Part shown: piece after piece, positions 9,859 through 23,464 of the stretch
How positions within the stretch are numbered: the stretch's first letter is position 1
Layout: every line of letters starts with the position of its first letter
DNA from: Lepturacanthus savala
Taxonomy: Eukaryota > Chordata > Actinopteri > Scombriformes > Trichiuridae
Direction of reading: 5' to 3'
Assembly: GCA_030544235.1 (NCBI GenBank)
Contig: CM060465.1
Location: 34,450,988 to 34,514,987, forward strand
DNA: 64,000 nt
Translations under genes and position numbers: made by a program
The notes under the pieces: generated by a model
Databases searched by the model: none
Told to the model about the DNA's origin: nothing
Seen by the model: the letters and a program-made list of their open reading frames with translations, nothing else

Positions 9859-12583
9859 CATATTCAGTCCAATATTGAGTAGAATTATCTTGAATTATCT
9901 ATTATTTTCCACCGTACAGGCATCAATCTTCTAACTCTCTGCAAGAAATAACCATATTTCCCAAACTGTAATACAGACTTGTATAAAGAGAAAGCTTGCA
10001 ACTAACTACTGATATCCCTCCAGACCTGCCTTAACTCAAAGGTCAAACCTTTCTACGCGTTAGGAGCCTTTAGATCAACTTCAGACGACGTTAGCGTCGT
10101 TATTGTGTATTTCTAGAGTCTGTTTGCTGTCAGGTATTTCACAAAACTACTGAAAACTGCATAGAAAGACACATAGAGACAGAAAAACACTAGTGCTGTG
10201 AGGAAAAAAATGAACTATTTCAATATTTTCTACTGTTTAACTATATTTGTTTAACGTGGCTCTTTATTTTTTGGGATTTTTTTTGTGTTTCTCCTTTAAT
10301 TTCATCACAGAAAAGTCATAGAAAAGTATCAGGTGTGAACGTCACACCCTTCGATGGGCCTAATGTAGGTACCTGCGACACCTACCTCTCACCAACCCTA
10401 TGTTGTAATATATTTATGTTTGACCATATTTATTCTGTAATGTAGATATGTTCTGTGTTATAAGGTACGACGACTACTACAGACACTGAAGCCATTGGCT
10501 GGTTTTTCGTCCGAAAAAATAAATAAAATAAAATAAAAAAAGGTATTAGCCAACTACTATTTGTACGGAAACCCTAAGTGGCCATGGTTACAATTATTAT
10601 TTTATTTTTTGCAATACAAAGCACCTAGCGTATTTTCAAAATAAAAGCAATATAACAAAAATGCTAACTTTTCAAGCATTTTAACTGGATAGTTTTACCT
10701 TTATTTTACAGGTCCTTAACTACATATGTACGTTCATATGTCATTCAGCGTTTTCCATGAAAAGTCACACTTTTATTTACCATCATGACTTGTAAAATAA
10801 ATAGAAACTAAAGCAAAAACCAGACATTTGCAGCTAGAATAGACATTTACCACATTAGTAATGTATAGAGTCTATTTCTGATTAGTTTAAAGTTATATTC
10901 ACTGAAGAAAACAGAGCTTTTCTTTCACAGAAACACAGATATGAACTTCATATGAACTGTAGAATGATACTTGCTTCATTTTACAGCTCTGATCAATTGT
11001 AAATACATATGAAATTCATATGTAGTTCATATATGAACAGATAAGATGTGAACTACATATGAAATACATGCTTATATGTATTATATGCTTATATATAAGC
11101 ATATAATATAATAATTAAGTGTATATGTTTAAGCATATAAGCATCATTTATGAAGTACTTTTGTAAGTTCATGCCAAAATAATGTAGTTATGGACCATAA
11201 AATAAATGTTGACCCAACTATTTATCAGATTGTGGGTAAGTTATATAATAATATAAGAAATAAAGCTTAAATTTTGACTGACTTACTATAGTTAACACCC
11301 AAAATCTGGTGCCTGTTTTTTAAGTTTTTCTCATGTGAACAGTACATTTATTCCCAAGGAGGCGCTTTTATTTTGAAAAGACAGCAGCAGCTGATAAGTT
11401 TATCTATTTGTGACCTTGAGATATTAAAATAATAAATCTAACCTTGTCCACTCGAGGCTTCCGTACGTTCATCGTGTTTAACCACTAACTTTAAAGGATA
11501 TTTTAAACGGTGCTTTGTGAACTACTGGAATTACCTCTAATCTGAGAAGGAAACCATGAAACTCGCTCCTCTAACAGTTTGTTCTAGAATTCTGTTCGAC
11601 AGATGAAGGATCTGCTGATAAATTAACGTAGCTGCACATATATCTGATAAATCCTCACTACTACTACTGTAAAATTAAAACTAACCTGCTGTTACTCTCA
11701 TGTTTAAGCTTTAACCAAAGTTAGAAGATAGATGCAGATTTGTTTTTTTCTCTTCTCGGACAAACGCAGCTTCTTTTTGATTTAAAGAACGGCTGAAAAG
11801 ATAAATGAGAATAAGTCGATGAGCAGCTAGAAAAACCTTTGGCTATCATTTGTTTTTTTATGGTGGTCAATTGTGCTATGAGGTCTGTATCAGAAATTTA
11901 AAGAATACTTGATGCACTATGTGCCATAAATTTTGTAGAAATGTAATCCTGTATTATTTTTTTTTTTGTAATAACCGTTAAGAATGGTAACTTATGATAT
12001 ATGTGTATTTTTAATATTCATACTTGAATTGTGTTAAATATTGAACGGGCATTGGTACTGAATAGTTTGCCGAGCTTTATCCAAAGATGTTTTTAAGGAT
12101 CCTATGTACCTACAGTGTGTGTGTAGCCTGTATAAAAGAAACGAATGATTGATTATTCTGGTGCTATGGTTACTAATCATATCAATACTGTATGTCATGC
12201 TACTACTAATGCTGTTAAAATGAGTAATAATAATAAAAAACAAGCTTTTCAGCTGACTCACGAGGTGATTTATGCTCATTTTATTTGCACAGAACATTTA
12301 ACTATCAAGACGTGTTTTATTTGCACATTAAATACTGATTTACACGCATAAATCTTTTTCTTTTTTATTAAAAATTCAACAGCGCACATGTTTTTCATTG
12401 GCGATTCTTCTTTCTCGAGGGTTTTTGGTTCGTAAAACCACAAATATACGTTGTTGGTCACGTCACGGCTTCAAATTAAACACAGGAAAAGGGACTTTTT
12501 GCAAAGCATCTATTAAAAAAACGTTTTAATATAAACAGAAACGTATAAATTGGTAAAGAAACACATTAATATACACATTAATA

Positions 12584-12585
<2 letters not shown>
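9859..12585. other. AT-rich region, no gene seen
   Basis: There are no open frames with splice support. It has an A-rich AAATAAAATAAAATAAA stretch at 10518-10547 and many CATATG palindromes at about 10720-11130, the densest being ACATATGAA and TTCATATG repeats at 11007-11065 followed by GCTTATATATAAGC. A CCAATATTGAGTAGAATTA piece at 9868-9890 resembles the end of the MITE at 13256. Confidence 0.5.
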
Positions 12586-12636
<51 letters not shown>

Positions 12637-12744
12637 ACTAGCTGTTGTTAAACCCTCTATTACATAGTTATTACTTTATCTCCATTTTTCTATGTTTCTA
12701 CAGTTAGGTGTGAAAACGGGGGCTTTTATTTTGGAAGGACATGC
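12586..12744 (+). repeat. GT-headed cassette, copy 1 (partial)
   Basis: (GT)24 at 12586-12633 is followed by ACCCTCTATTACATAGTTAT, ACTTTATCTCC, GGGGGCTTTTATTTTGGAAG and GACATGCTAT. Copy 1 is cut off there and runs into (TA)n. Three fuller copies follow at 12769, 16815 and 17272. Confidence 0.8.
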
Positions 12745-13240
<496 letters not shown>

Positions 13241-13255
13241 TAACGGGTGAAAATA

Positions 13256-13447
13256 CCTTGTTTTTAGCACAATTAGTCCAATATTTATTCTACTAGTAGA
13301 TAATTTAGCTTATTACAAGTTATGAAATAACTAATAAGATTAAATTGACTCAAATGAAGAAACTTGAAATAAGCTAAATAATCCAGTCCAGTGGAATAAG
13401 ATAATTCTACTCAATATTAAGCTAATTTGACCAAAAACAAGATATTT
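13256..13447. mobile_element. inverted-repeat MITE-like element (CTTGTTTTT ends)
   Basis: CCTTGTTTTTAGCACAATTA with TCCAATATTTATTCTACT on the left matches the reverse of CTACTCAATATTAAGCTAAT and GACCAAAAACAAGATA on the right. The arms meet around 13340. A related copy is at 37368-37750. Confidence 0.7.
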
Positions 13448-13449
13448 TC

Positions 13450-14210
13450 AGCTTTTAACATTTCATCTCTTCCACAGTCAACCTTGATTTTCTTCTTGCT
13501 CATATCGTGGAATCGTGGTTGGACGCAGGCGTCTGAGATTTAGGCTGAAAACAGATGTGATGTCAGAACCACGCTGGGTTTTCACGTTCGACATAAACAG
13601 TAAATCAGTGAGCAGGACGAAGGCCAAACATCCAACAGCACAATAAACACAAATACACGTTTTAGTGTGGAAAGACGGGGAGAACACGGAGGGAAAACTC
13701 CAACTTTTCTTCTCCTTTTCGGGTCAGAACCAGATCGTGGCTCCATGTGGTTCCACTACTCCACTTTGAGGGGTTCAGGTCCACTTAACAGACACATAAA
13801 CAGAGGGAAATACCTTCAGATCCGTTTGTCACTGAGGCTCCTTGACACCGTCAGACGCCCGATGACTCAACAAGTCGTTAATTCAGAATCAAAAGAATGA
13901 GGTAAATTCCCAGTGAGCTTTGAAACGAGGATGGAAAGTACCTTTTTCTGTGGGATTATGTGACCGAAGTGGCTCCTTAATAAAGGAGCAGGTACTTCTC
14001 TTCATGTATGAGCTGATTTTAAAGATCTTGTTGTGCAGGAATAGTTTTGTACGTTGAATAGAATCAAACACTCTTCAGTCCAGATCTTTGACTTCATGCT
14101 AAACGCCTCGTTTCCTTAAATCCAACCTGAGGATTTGGAGGAGCTTCACCTCCAAAAAGAACTTTTACTGTGAAACAAAGATGGATTGAAGTCCTTCAGA
14201 AACTCTATGG
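13450..14210. other. no gene seen
   Basis: Complex, non-repetitive sequence; open frames are short, overlap on both strands and lack recognisable motifs or splice framing. Confidence 0.4.
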
Positions 14211-14214
14211 CTGA

Positions 14215-15445
14215 AATGTGTGTTAAACTGCCCTCTAGGAGCCAAAATGTCTGCTAAAGTGCCCCATTGAGGACTAAAAAGCATGTTAAACTGCCCTCTA
14301 GGAGGCATTGTGTGAAACTGCTAAATGCCATGTTAAAGTGCCCTCTTTGGAGCCAAAATGCTAAAGTCCCCCTTAGAAGCCACTTGCTTAAGTGCCCTAT
14401 AGAAGCCAAAACGTGCTAAAGTGCCCTCTTGGGAGTTAAAGTGCCCTCTAGGACTAAAAATGCATGCTAAATAGCCCACTTGGGAGCCAAAACATGTGCC
14501 AAATTGCCCTCTTGGGAGCCAAATTGTGTGCTAAAATGCCCTCTTTGGAACTAAAAAGCATGTTAAAGTGCTCTCTAGGAGCCATTGTGTGGGGAAAGTA
14601 CCCTCTTAAGAGCTAAATGCTATGTTAAAGTGCCCTCTTTGGAGCCAAAATGCTAAAGTCCCCCTTAGAAGCCCCTTGCTTAAGTGCCCTATAGAAGTCA
14701 AGTGCCCTCTTGGGAGTTAAAGTGCCCTCTAGGAGCCAAACTGCATGCTAAAGAGCCCACTTGGGAGCCAAATTGTGTGCTAAAATGCCCTCTTGGGAGC
14801 TAAAAAGCATGTTAAAGTGCCCTCTAGGAGCCATTGTGTGGAAAAGTACCCTCTTGAGAGCTAAATGCCATGTTAAAGTGCCCTCTTTGGAGCTAAAAGT
14901 CCCCCATAGAAGCCACTTGCTTAAGTGCCCTATGGAAGCCAAAACGTGTGCTAAAGTGCCCTCTTGGGAGTTAAAGTGCCCTCTAGGAGTAAAAAGTGTA
15001 CTAAAGTGCACTCTAGGAGCCAAAATGCATGCTAAAGTGTCCTCTTGGGAGCCAAAACATGTGCTAAAGTGCCCACTTGGGAGGTAAAAAGCATGCTAAA
15101 GAGCCCTCTAGGAGCCATTGTGTGGGAAAGTACCCTCGTGAGAGCTAAATGTCATGTTAAAGTGCCCTCTTTGGAGCCAAAATGCTATGGTCCCCCTTAG
15201 AAGCCTCTTGCTTAAGTGCCCTATGGAAGCCAAACCGTGTGCTAAAGTGCCCTCTAGGAGCCAAACTGCATGCTAAAGTGTCCTCTTGGGAGCCAAAACA
15301 CGTGCTAAAGTGCCCTCTAGAAGCTGAAACACATGTTCAAGTACCCTTTAGGAGCCAAAACATGTGCTAAAGTGCCCTCTTCTAAGCTAAAAAGTGTGTT
15401 AATGTGACCTCTAGGAGCCAAAATGTGTGCTAAAGTGCTAACAAA
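14215..15445 (+). repeat. 31-bp satellite, array B, with a ~290-bp higher-order repeat
   Basis: About forty degenerate units of AAGTGCCCTCTAGGAGCC run in the same orientation as element A. A variant block (AAGTCCCCCTTAGAAGCC followed by TTGCTTAAGTGCCCTAT) recurs at 14366, 14658, 14899 and 15190, spacings of 292, 241 and 291 bp, so several units have been amplified together. Its edges differ from those of elements A and C. Confidence 0.88.
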
Positions 15446-16794
15446 GGCCCCTGGCCTTCAGAATCTCTGTGCACGCCCCTGTCGGGTGATTGAGGAGAAA
15501 CCTCCACCCTCTCCTCTTAGCATAAACCAGACTTCTTTAATGACTGAGCTGAAAAACATGAACCTGCAGCAAGAATCCTCATAAAAGCGACTAATGATTG
15601 ATGTTTACCATCCACACACAGTCTGCTTTGAGCTAACAGACATTCCACAGCAATCTGCAGCTTAAAAACCATCCACAAACCTCCGATTTTAACTGGTCGG
15701 CGTCGACGCCCTGACGTCAACCTGATAAATCTGAGATCTCCAGTGCATGTGAGTCTGTTCTTGCAAATTATGACATTCTAAAGTTTTATGGCCGCTTTCA
15801 GAAATGTAATTGAAGCGTATCCCAGACGTTTCACTGTGGTGTTGACAGGTCGTATCATGACGTGTTTTTTTTATTCCTGCAATAAAACAAAAAAAAACCA
15901 GCCATTTCTGCAACAAGGAACATCTTAAACAACTGATCAATATCTGTCATTAATAACACTATTACATGATTTTAATGTTTATTAATGGAATAAATAGACC
16001 CATAGAGAACCAATGCATTTCCTTAAACTGAGCAGCAGTGCCCCCTAGTGTATCAAACTAGTACTTACAGTCATGATAAATAATTACATGTCCATGATCA
16101 TGTTAATTTATGTAAAGGTGACATGCTATTGTATAAATAGTTAATATTGGATCAGATGACTATATATTGTGTTTTCCTGTCAGATCCATAGAGTATTAGT
16201 AGGATTTGAATGGTTTGGACAGATTGGAGGTTTTGTTCTGCCAGAACTTCCTCTGAGCTCGATGATCCTGGAACATTTAGACAAATTAAATCATACTGTC
16301 AGCACAAAAGTGCACATAAGGCGCTGTTTTTATAAAAGGAGGTTGCATCAGTGCATAACAACGATGGACGTCCCTGCTGCCAGCAGAACAGCAGGACGAT
16401 TCACTGAAGCTCTTGTGAAATTGTGAAAAGTGCCAAGTTTTTTCCAATTATATAAATTTGGTTATTCAACTCTGGAGTGTTACTTTTATTAAATAGAATA
16501 GAACAGCTTTATAAATGTGATGCAGCTTTATTATTGACCAGTAGATGGAGCTAAAACACTGTACAACACAACTACATCATACTCTATGTCCTACATCTTT
16601 TATGGTATTTATATATGTTGTTAAACTTGTTTTTACATAGGAAACTATATTTTTTTATATATTAATATATATGTATACATAAAGGTCTGTTGATTTAGGA
16701 AGAAACTCTCATAATTAAACCAGTGGCTGTGGTTTTATTGCAGTAAATACTTTCCCACTGTAAAACTTAAGGCTGTTAAGTAGTAATGAGGCGC
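15446..16794. other. no gene seen
   Basis: Mixed unique sequence. A GTGCCCCCTAGTG word at 16029-16041 resembles a CTCF core on the minus strand but stands alone. Open frames of 60-85 codons here carry no recognisable domain. Confidence 0.4.
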
Positions 16795-17271
<477 letters not shown>

Positions 17272-17322
<51 letters not shown>

Positions 17323-17545
17323 TCTCTGAACAACACACACACATGTTCAGCTGTCTCCTCCAAATAATTATCAGAGTGAAAGCTGTTGTATTGCATAGTT
17401 ATTACTTTATCTCCATTTTTCTATGTATTTTACAGTTAGGTGTGGAAACGGGGGCTTTTATTTTGAAAGGACATTCTATTTATGAGGTCACATGACCAGG
17501 ATATCCTGGTTGCTCATGGACATTTGACATCTCACGACTGAAGGT
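17272..17545 (+). repeat. GT-headed cassette, copy 4
   Basis: (GT)24 to 17320 begins exactly where the tail of copy 3 ends, so copies 3 and 4 are head to tail. The copy lacks the AAACCCTCT piece and stops after CATTTGACAT. Confidence 0.83.
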
Positions 17546-17801
17546 TGTCTTTTATTCAGAATTTAGGAACATTTTCATGAAATTAATTCAAATTTGACGT
17601 TATTTTTTTCTAATATGCTAAAAAATATGCAACAATATGCAAATATGGAAAATTCCTATTGTATAAAACCTGATGGAATCCCATAGATTTACATAGCATG
17701 AGACTATCTGAGACTATGTCTACAACTTTTTCTTTATTTCTTACTTCAAAACGAGTAATATTTCATGCAATAGAGGTTTAACCAAGCTTAAAGCCTTGTA
17801 T

Positions 17802-17804
<3 letters not shown>

Positions 17805-17856
<52 letters not shown>

Positions 17857-17890
17857 CTCCCACCCTCACTCTCTCACACACACACACACA
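17805..17890. repeat. (CA)n microsatellite, interrupted
   Basis: (CA)25 at 17805-17854, a CCCTCCCACCCTCACTCTC interruption, then a short (CA)n to 17890. Confidence 0.95.
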
Positions 17891-18151
17891 TGATAATGGA
17901 ACAGTTGGCCTTGAACGGTATCAATTTCGTCTTTTCTGATGCACCACGTCTGCTTCAGAAATCCGTGAAAAAAAAAAAGCCACACACGATTCACACAGCT
18001 CTGAACCGTCGACCGTCCCGTCAGGCCTCACCGCCGCCGCCGCCGTTTCTTTTTTGAAGGAAATCCTGTCAGCTTTGACTTTAACTGGCTGAGACTGAAT
18101 GAGGTCATTTTCGGGTATTCTGTTACATCTATTTTGTAACAGCTGCATGCG

Positions 18152-18154
<3 letters not shown>

Positions 18155-18184
<30 letters not shown>
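18155..18184. repeat. (TG)15 microsatellite
   Basis: Perfect TG run followed by a G-rich stretch (GGGGGGCCTCGG). Flanking open frames are unsupported. Confidence 0.95.
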
Positions 18185-18186
<2 letters not shown>

Positions 18187-18949
18187 GGGCCTCGGTCCAG
18201 AGCTTGACCACCTATCCACTGCACATGGTCCAACTGGAGGAGGTTTAAAGGGGGCTGGGTTGGTGGGTGTCGGACCCCCTGGGGCGTCCCCCAAGTATGT
18301 GCCAATAGCTCGTAGGCACATGTGGTGCCTCGCATTGTTTGATCCGTGAATGTGAGACTGTGGCGTGAATGACACGTTACGGCAGAGCGGTCAACGGAGG
18401 ATTTGCACGTCTTCTCAGGGTTTTAACCGCTTAAGTCACCCCCGGGTCGATTTTGTTTTCAGTTTTCCCACTATGAAACACTCCCGCACGCTATCAATCA
18501 CTCAGCGTGTCAGCAACACAGAGATAATTGCATTTTTTCATAGTATGAAGAAACAATAAAATACGTAGAGTCAATATAAGGGTAGAGAAATGCCAGAAAC
18601 AGGGAAACATCACTAGAATAAGGACCAGATCCAGAATAATCTCATAGAAAAATAGTTTTAGAGAAATATTGCAAGTTAGTGCATAGAAATACATCTTAGA
18701 AAATAGTCATAGATAAATATTCAAAGAGCAAATTCATTATTTAAGCCTTTTGGAGCTAATTTAACAAGTCAAGTCAGAGTTTTCTCACTAAAAAATTAGC
18801 CTGGTTTAACATTAGACCTTGTATAAATGTAGATTAATAGAGCTGTTTATTGGACGCTGTGAATGTCTGTTAAATGTTTATACCAGTGTTAATTTCATCA
18901 GATGAGACTAAATAAAATATATATTATATATAGATGCGAGCATGAATGA

Positions 18950-19460
18950 AAAGCATGAGACAAATTCTACTTTATATTCTGTTTTCTATTTAATTTACAA
19001 TAATAAAAGCTCCTTCACTGGATGCACGTTAGTTGCATTTCTCCTCTAGTGTATGTGTGTGTGTGTGTAGCATCCATCAGTGCTGTCGGCACTAAATGCG
19101 GCGACGTCTGTTCCTTCATCACCAGAAGTTGTGTATAATTCCTATTGTTAACATTATTATTAGCTGCTGTCAAACACTATTGACTAAAACTAGACTAAAA
19201 TACTTTGAATTTCAGTTGACTAAATATGACTAAATACCTTTAACACAGTTTTTTAAATGTCGAAAACAACTAAAAACAAGACACAATCAAAGGCCTTAAC
19301 CATTGACTGTCACAAAATTAACAGACTTTTTCTGTTGATTAAAAAACATGGAACAAAATCTACTTTATATGCTTTTTATTTATTTAAATTACTGCCTTCA
19401 CTAGATGCTTGTCAACTAGTGTCATCAGTGCTGTCGGCACTAAATGCGGTGACGTCTAAA
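18950..19460 (+). repeat. direct duplication containing TGCTGTCGGCACTAAATGCG
   Basis: Two copies about 350 bp apart share TCTACTTTATAT, CCTTCACT(G/A)GATGC, then TGCTGTCGGCACTAAATGCG (19081 and 19430) and GACGTCT. Between them lie ACTAAAACTAGACTAAAAT-type words. They probably belong to one dispersed element of unknown family. Confidence 0.6.
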
Positions 19461-19488
19461 TGCCCTACTACTGATATTCTATTAAACT

Positions 19489-19568
19489 ATTGTCTTATTG
19501 TATTGATGATGTGGATATTGATGATATATATTGATGCTGTAACAGTAACATTGTGTTTTACTACAGGT
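19489..19568 (+). repeat. dispersed 80-bp repeat, partner at 36421
   Basis: CTTATTGTATTGATGATGTG, then GATATTGATGATATATATTG, ending TGTGTTTTACTACAG, is repeated almost base for base at 36421-36500. In both places a TTTTAACAGG follows within about 110 bp. Confidence 0.75.
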
Positions 19569-20157
19569 TTTTACTACATGCTTCAAACTCAATGCTGTTG
19601 TTTGGGGTTTTTAACAGGACTCCACCCAACGAGGCAGGATTTTGTGGCCATAATTGAGATTAAAGTATAATATTCTCGACACGACCTAAAAGTTGTAATT
19701 CTCACAGTGAAAACACGGCCATAAAAGTCCTGCTGAGTCATTTAGGAAACGCGTGCAATTATGACCAGTGGCAGTGTTTTTGTTGCAGAAAATACTTTCC
19801 CATTGTAAAAGTGGAGGCTGTGAAGCAGCCTGGAAAATGTTGCCCTGTGTCAGCGTAGTTAGACCCAACGAGGCAAAGGTCCAGACATGAGCTGCTCTGG
19901 CCTTTTGTGTGTGAAACTGGTGGGCAGGACACTTGATAACAGCACGAGGGGGAAAAAAAGCTAATTATTTTTAACAGCTTAACACTCACAATCAATCTGG
20001 AGGTTTTTACACAGTGTTGTGGCTCATGTCACCAGTGAGAGTAAAAAGCCTCTGAGCAGAATGTCGCCTTTGTTCTGCTGCGTTTCACACCAACAAGAGG
20101 CCTGAGTACGAGGAGCAACGTCGTTTTATCAGGTGATACCAGGGTGGGGGGTTGTGT

Positions 20158-21418
20158 TGCCCCCTTGTGGCCCAATTGTTGAAAAATGCATGCTAAAGTG
20201 GCCTCTAGGAGCCCAAACATGTGTTAAAATGCCCTCTAGGAGCTAAATTGTGTTCTCTTTGGAGCTTAAGTGCCCTCTAGGAGCCAAAACTTTGTTAAAA
20301 TGCCCTCCAGGAGCTAAATTGTGTAAATTATGCTCTCTTTGGAGCTTAAGTGCCCTCTAGGGGCCAAAACACATGCTAAAGTGCCCTCTAGGAGCCAAAA
20401 CACATACTAAAGTGCCCTCTAGGAGCCAAAGCACAAAACGTGTAAAACGTGTATTAAAATGCCCTTTAGGAGCTAAATTGTGTCAATTATGCTCTCTTTG
20501 GGGCTTAAGTGCCCTCTAGGAGCCAAAGCACATGCTAAAGTGCCCTCTAGGAGCCAAAGCACATGCTAAAGTGCCCTCTAGGAGCCAAAGCACATGCTAA
20601 AGTGCCCTCTAGGAGCCAAAGCACATGCTAATGTGCCCTCTAGGAGCCAAAACACATACTAAAGTGCCCTCTAGGAGCCAAAGCACATGCTAAAGTGCCC
20701 TCTAGGAGCCAAAACGTGTGTTAAAATGCCCTCTAGGAGCTAAATTGTGTCAGTTATGCTCTCTTTGGAGCTTAAGTGCCCTCTAGGGGCCAAAACACAT
20801 GCTAAAATGCCCTCTAGGAGCCAAAACATATGCTAAAGTGCCCTCTAGGAGCCAAAGCACATGCTAAAGTGCCCTCTAGGAGCCAAAGCACATGCTAATG
20901 TGCCCTCTAGGAGCTAAATTGTGTCAGTTATGCTCTCTTTGGAGCTTAAGTGCCCTCTAGGGGCCAAAACACATGCTAAAGTGCCCTCTAGGAACCAAAA
21001 CACATGCTAAAGTGCCCTCTTTTGAGCTACAAAACCTTTTTAAAATTCCCTCTAGGAGCTAAAAAGGTAATGCATTAAAGTACCCTCCAAAACACATGCT
21101 AAAGTGCCCTCATGGGTGCAAAAAAGTGCATTAAAGTGCCCTTTTGCATGTGCTAAAGTACCTTCTTTGTGTACCCTCTTTGGGAGCTAAAAAGCATGTT
21201 GAATTGCCCCCTAGGAGCCAAAACGCATACTAAAGTGCCCTCCTGGGAGCTAAGAAGCATGTTAAAGTGCCCTCTTGGCAGCAAAAGTAAGTGTTGAAGT
21301 GGCAAAGACACATTATTTGTACCCTCTTTTTTCCTTTTCGCCCCTGCCCTTCTAATAGTCTTGCATGCCACAAACAATGAATGACACAAACAACTAAGAA
21401 AAAAACTATCCCACATTT
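20158..21418 (+). mobile_element. satellite-bearing element C (31-bp units)
   Basis: The left edge TGCCCCCTTGTGGCCC plus AATTGTTGAAAAATG (20158-20188) and the right edge AGTGGCAAAGACAC, a T-rich stretch, CCCCTGCCCTT and CCACAAAC (21298-21418) match those of element A at 2456-3993. Inside are about thirty-five 31-bp units (GTGCCCTCTAGGAGCC with CACATGCTAAA), many identical. A variant block ending GCTCTCTTTGGAGCTTAAG recurs five times (about 20252, 20331, 20489, 20756, 20931), a higher-order pattern of uneven period. Confidence 0.65.
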
Positions 21419-21895
21419 TCTTTCTTGTGGTGTTTTTGAGTTTTATATGTGCAGAAAAACAGAAGTAACACGCTGTTTGTGTTCAGTGGAAAAGTTTCCA
21501 TAGCTTATGAAAAAGAGGTTAGCAGTCATGAGGGAATTCTTGTCAAGGTACAGTAGCTCAGAATAGATGATGTCCATTTCTCCAGCCTCAATTGTTTTTC
21601 TTAGTTATTTTTCTGTTCTTTTTGTTGTCACCAAACTAAAACACATTGAAATGGAGCCAAGGACCTAAAACACAGACAGATGTCTTATAAAACTCAAATT
21701 GTTGAAAACTGTATTGACAGAATTAGTCCGTGAGCCAGAACTGATATTGGTACCATCTGGGTGCCAAAATCTTTTATTTCTACAGCTGATGGATATAATA
21801 GACCTGTAGCTTATTGTAGCTCATTAAGCTAAAGATGCTATAAAGGAAAATAGCACAGGAGGATGAGCAGGTTCCCTAAAGAACATTAGCATAGT
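21419..21895. other. no gene seen
   Basis: Complex unique sequence without open frames of note. Confidence 0.4.
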
Positions 21896-22133
21896 TAGAT
21901 GTTAGGGTTGGGGTTAGTGTTAGCATTAGCGTTAGGGTTTTAGTTAGCTTTAGCATTATGGTTAACGTTAGATTTAGCGTTAGCATTGGTATTAAGGTTA
22001 GGGTTGTACTTAGCTTTAGCATTAGGGTTATCTTTAGTGTTAGTGTTAGCATTAGGGTTATCTTTAGTGTTAGTGTTAGCATTAGGGTTAGTGTTAGCAT
22101 TACCATCAGGGTTAGGGTTAAGGTTAGCGTTCA
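21896..22133 (+). repeat. degenerate telomere-like hexamer tract
   Basis: Runs of GTTAGGGTTGGGGTTAGTG, TTAGCATTAGCG and TTAGGGTTATCTTTAGTG. About forty hexamers are TTAGGG, TTAGCA, TTAGTG or TTAGCG. This is an old interstitial telomere-like or independently evolved hexamer array. Leucine/threonine open frames over it are artefacts. Confidence 0.8.
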
Positions 22134-23159
22134 TAATTAAAAAAATCATCATTTGTCTTAACATTTTTGGAAAAGAAATATATATAAACACTCATCTGAA
22201 TATTTTATCAGTAGCAGAGAGAGTGAAAAGCACCAGTCAGGTTGTGACAGTGGTAGATTGGAGCATTTGGAAGTGATTTATGTTCTTTTTTGCACTGAAC
22301 CGTAACCCTGTATTTGACAGGGTTAACGCACATCAATCACGTCTTTGAAGGGCCTCCACTCGTCTTCAGCACTTGACTAAATAACAGGTTCTGGTTTCTC
22401 GTACCCACAAGACATTTAGACCCGGCCCTCTTCTGTCAATGGAAGATACAAGAGCAAAATATGAAATTCCTCCTCCTTAAAACATTTGGTTGCACATTTT
22501 CTATGTTTTTATTAAATCTGCATGAGGTTGCGATCATGTTTTACCCACAAGAAAATCATTCATCTTTCTGAAGTCCTTCAACCTGCCAACAACGTCCTTC
22601 AGCCTAAAACAACGTCTCCACCTTTCTGTCTTCACCTGCTCTAATTAACAAAGCTGTAAGTGCTGCTCAGGTCCACTGAGAAGGTCTCAAGACAAATAAT
22701 CTAAACATGAGTCAGTACAATAGCTACAAAGTGGAAAGAGGCTCCTTAGATTTTAAAAAAACATATTTCCACAGCTTCTGATTTCAATTTAAAAAGCTGT
22801 GACCAAATGTTTTTTTGTATTTCAGCAGCTGACAGCAAATAAAAATGATTCATGTTTTCCATTTGCAGTCAATAACAATGGTTCTGGATGTGGGATCTGG
22901 GGGTCCTTAAAGGGGGATCCATGGGGTCTCCATTTATTTTCATTAGAATTCACAGAATTCGCAGAATATATGACTATTTTTATCATGGGTTTCGTAGACT
23001 TTAAGTAGTGAAAGATATAAAAGTACATATCAGATGGGGCTAATTTATGGAACTTGGAAAACAGACGTGACATTTAGCACATATTCAGGTTTCGAAACCA
23101 GGGCGAGTCTGTCAAGACCTGGATTTCATCACGTCATAGAGAGATGAACATCAGGCTGC
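22134..23159. other. no gene seen
   Basis: Mostly unique sequence. Short open frames at 22799-23073 on both strands are not supported by splice sites or motifs. Confidence 0.4.
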
Positions 23160-23360
23160 ATCTATGGATTATTTAAACGATTAATCGATCCTTTGTTGCT
23201 TTGTTCATAAGTTGATGTAAAATGTGTTCATGAATAATCAGATTTGAGAAGCTGGAGTCAAAGAATTTCAACATTTTCTTTGTAAAACTCACTTAAATTG
23301 ATTAATAAAATATTGAAACAGTTGGTTGTCAACTAATCGATTAATCGATTAATCGCTAAA
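23160..23360 (+). mobile_element. short ATCGATTA-type foldback copy
   Basis: ACGATTAATCGATCC at the left, AGAAGCTGGAGTCAAAGAAT and TTTTCTTTGTAAAACTCACT in the middle, and ACTAATCGATTAATCGATTA at the right make an abbreviated copy of the element at 23465-24215. Confidence 0.6.
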
Positions 23361-23464
23361 GCTCTATTCTCTTTACTTCTGGCCAGTTTCGTATCAAACC
23401 AATATGTAGATATCATATTTACAGATTATCATTGACTCTATAAAATCAAACTTACTAACCTACA

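Noticed and set aside
14761..15087. 108-codon open frame in array B
   Set aside because: It is built from the 31-bp satellite; similar frames appear in every array on both strands.
16029..16041. Single CTCF-like word GTGCCCCCTAGTG
   Set aside because: A lone short match outside the arrays is expected by chance at this length.
19257..19670. 137-codon open frame
   Set aside because: It covers the duplicated TGCTGTCGGCACTAAATGCG repeat and the dispersed 80-bp repeat, so it is repeat-derived.
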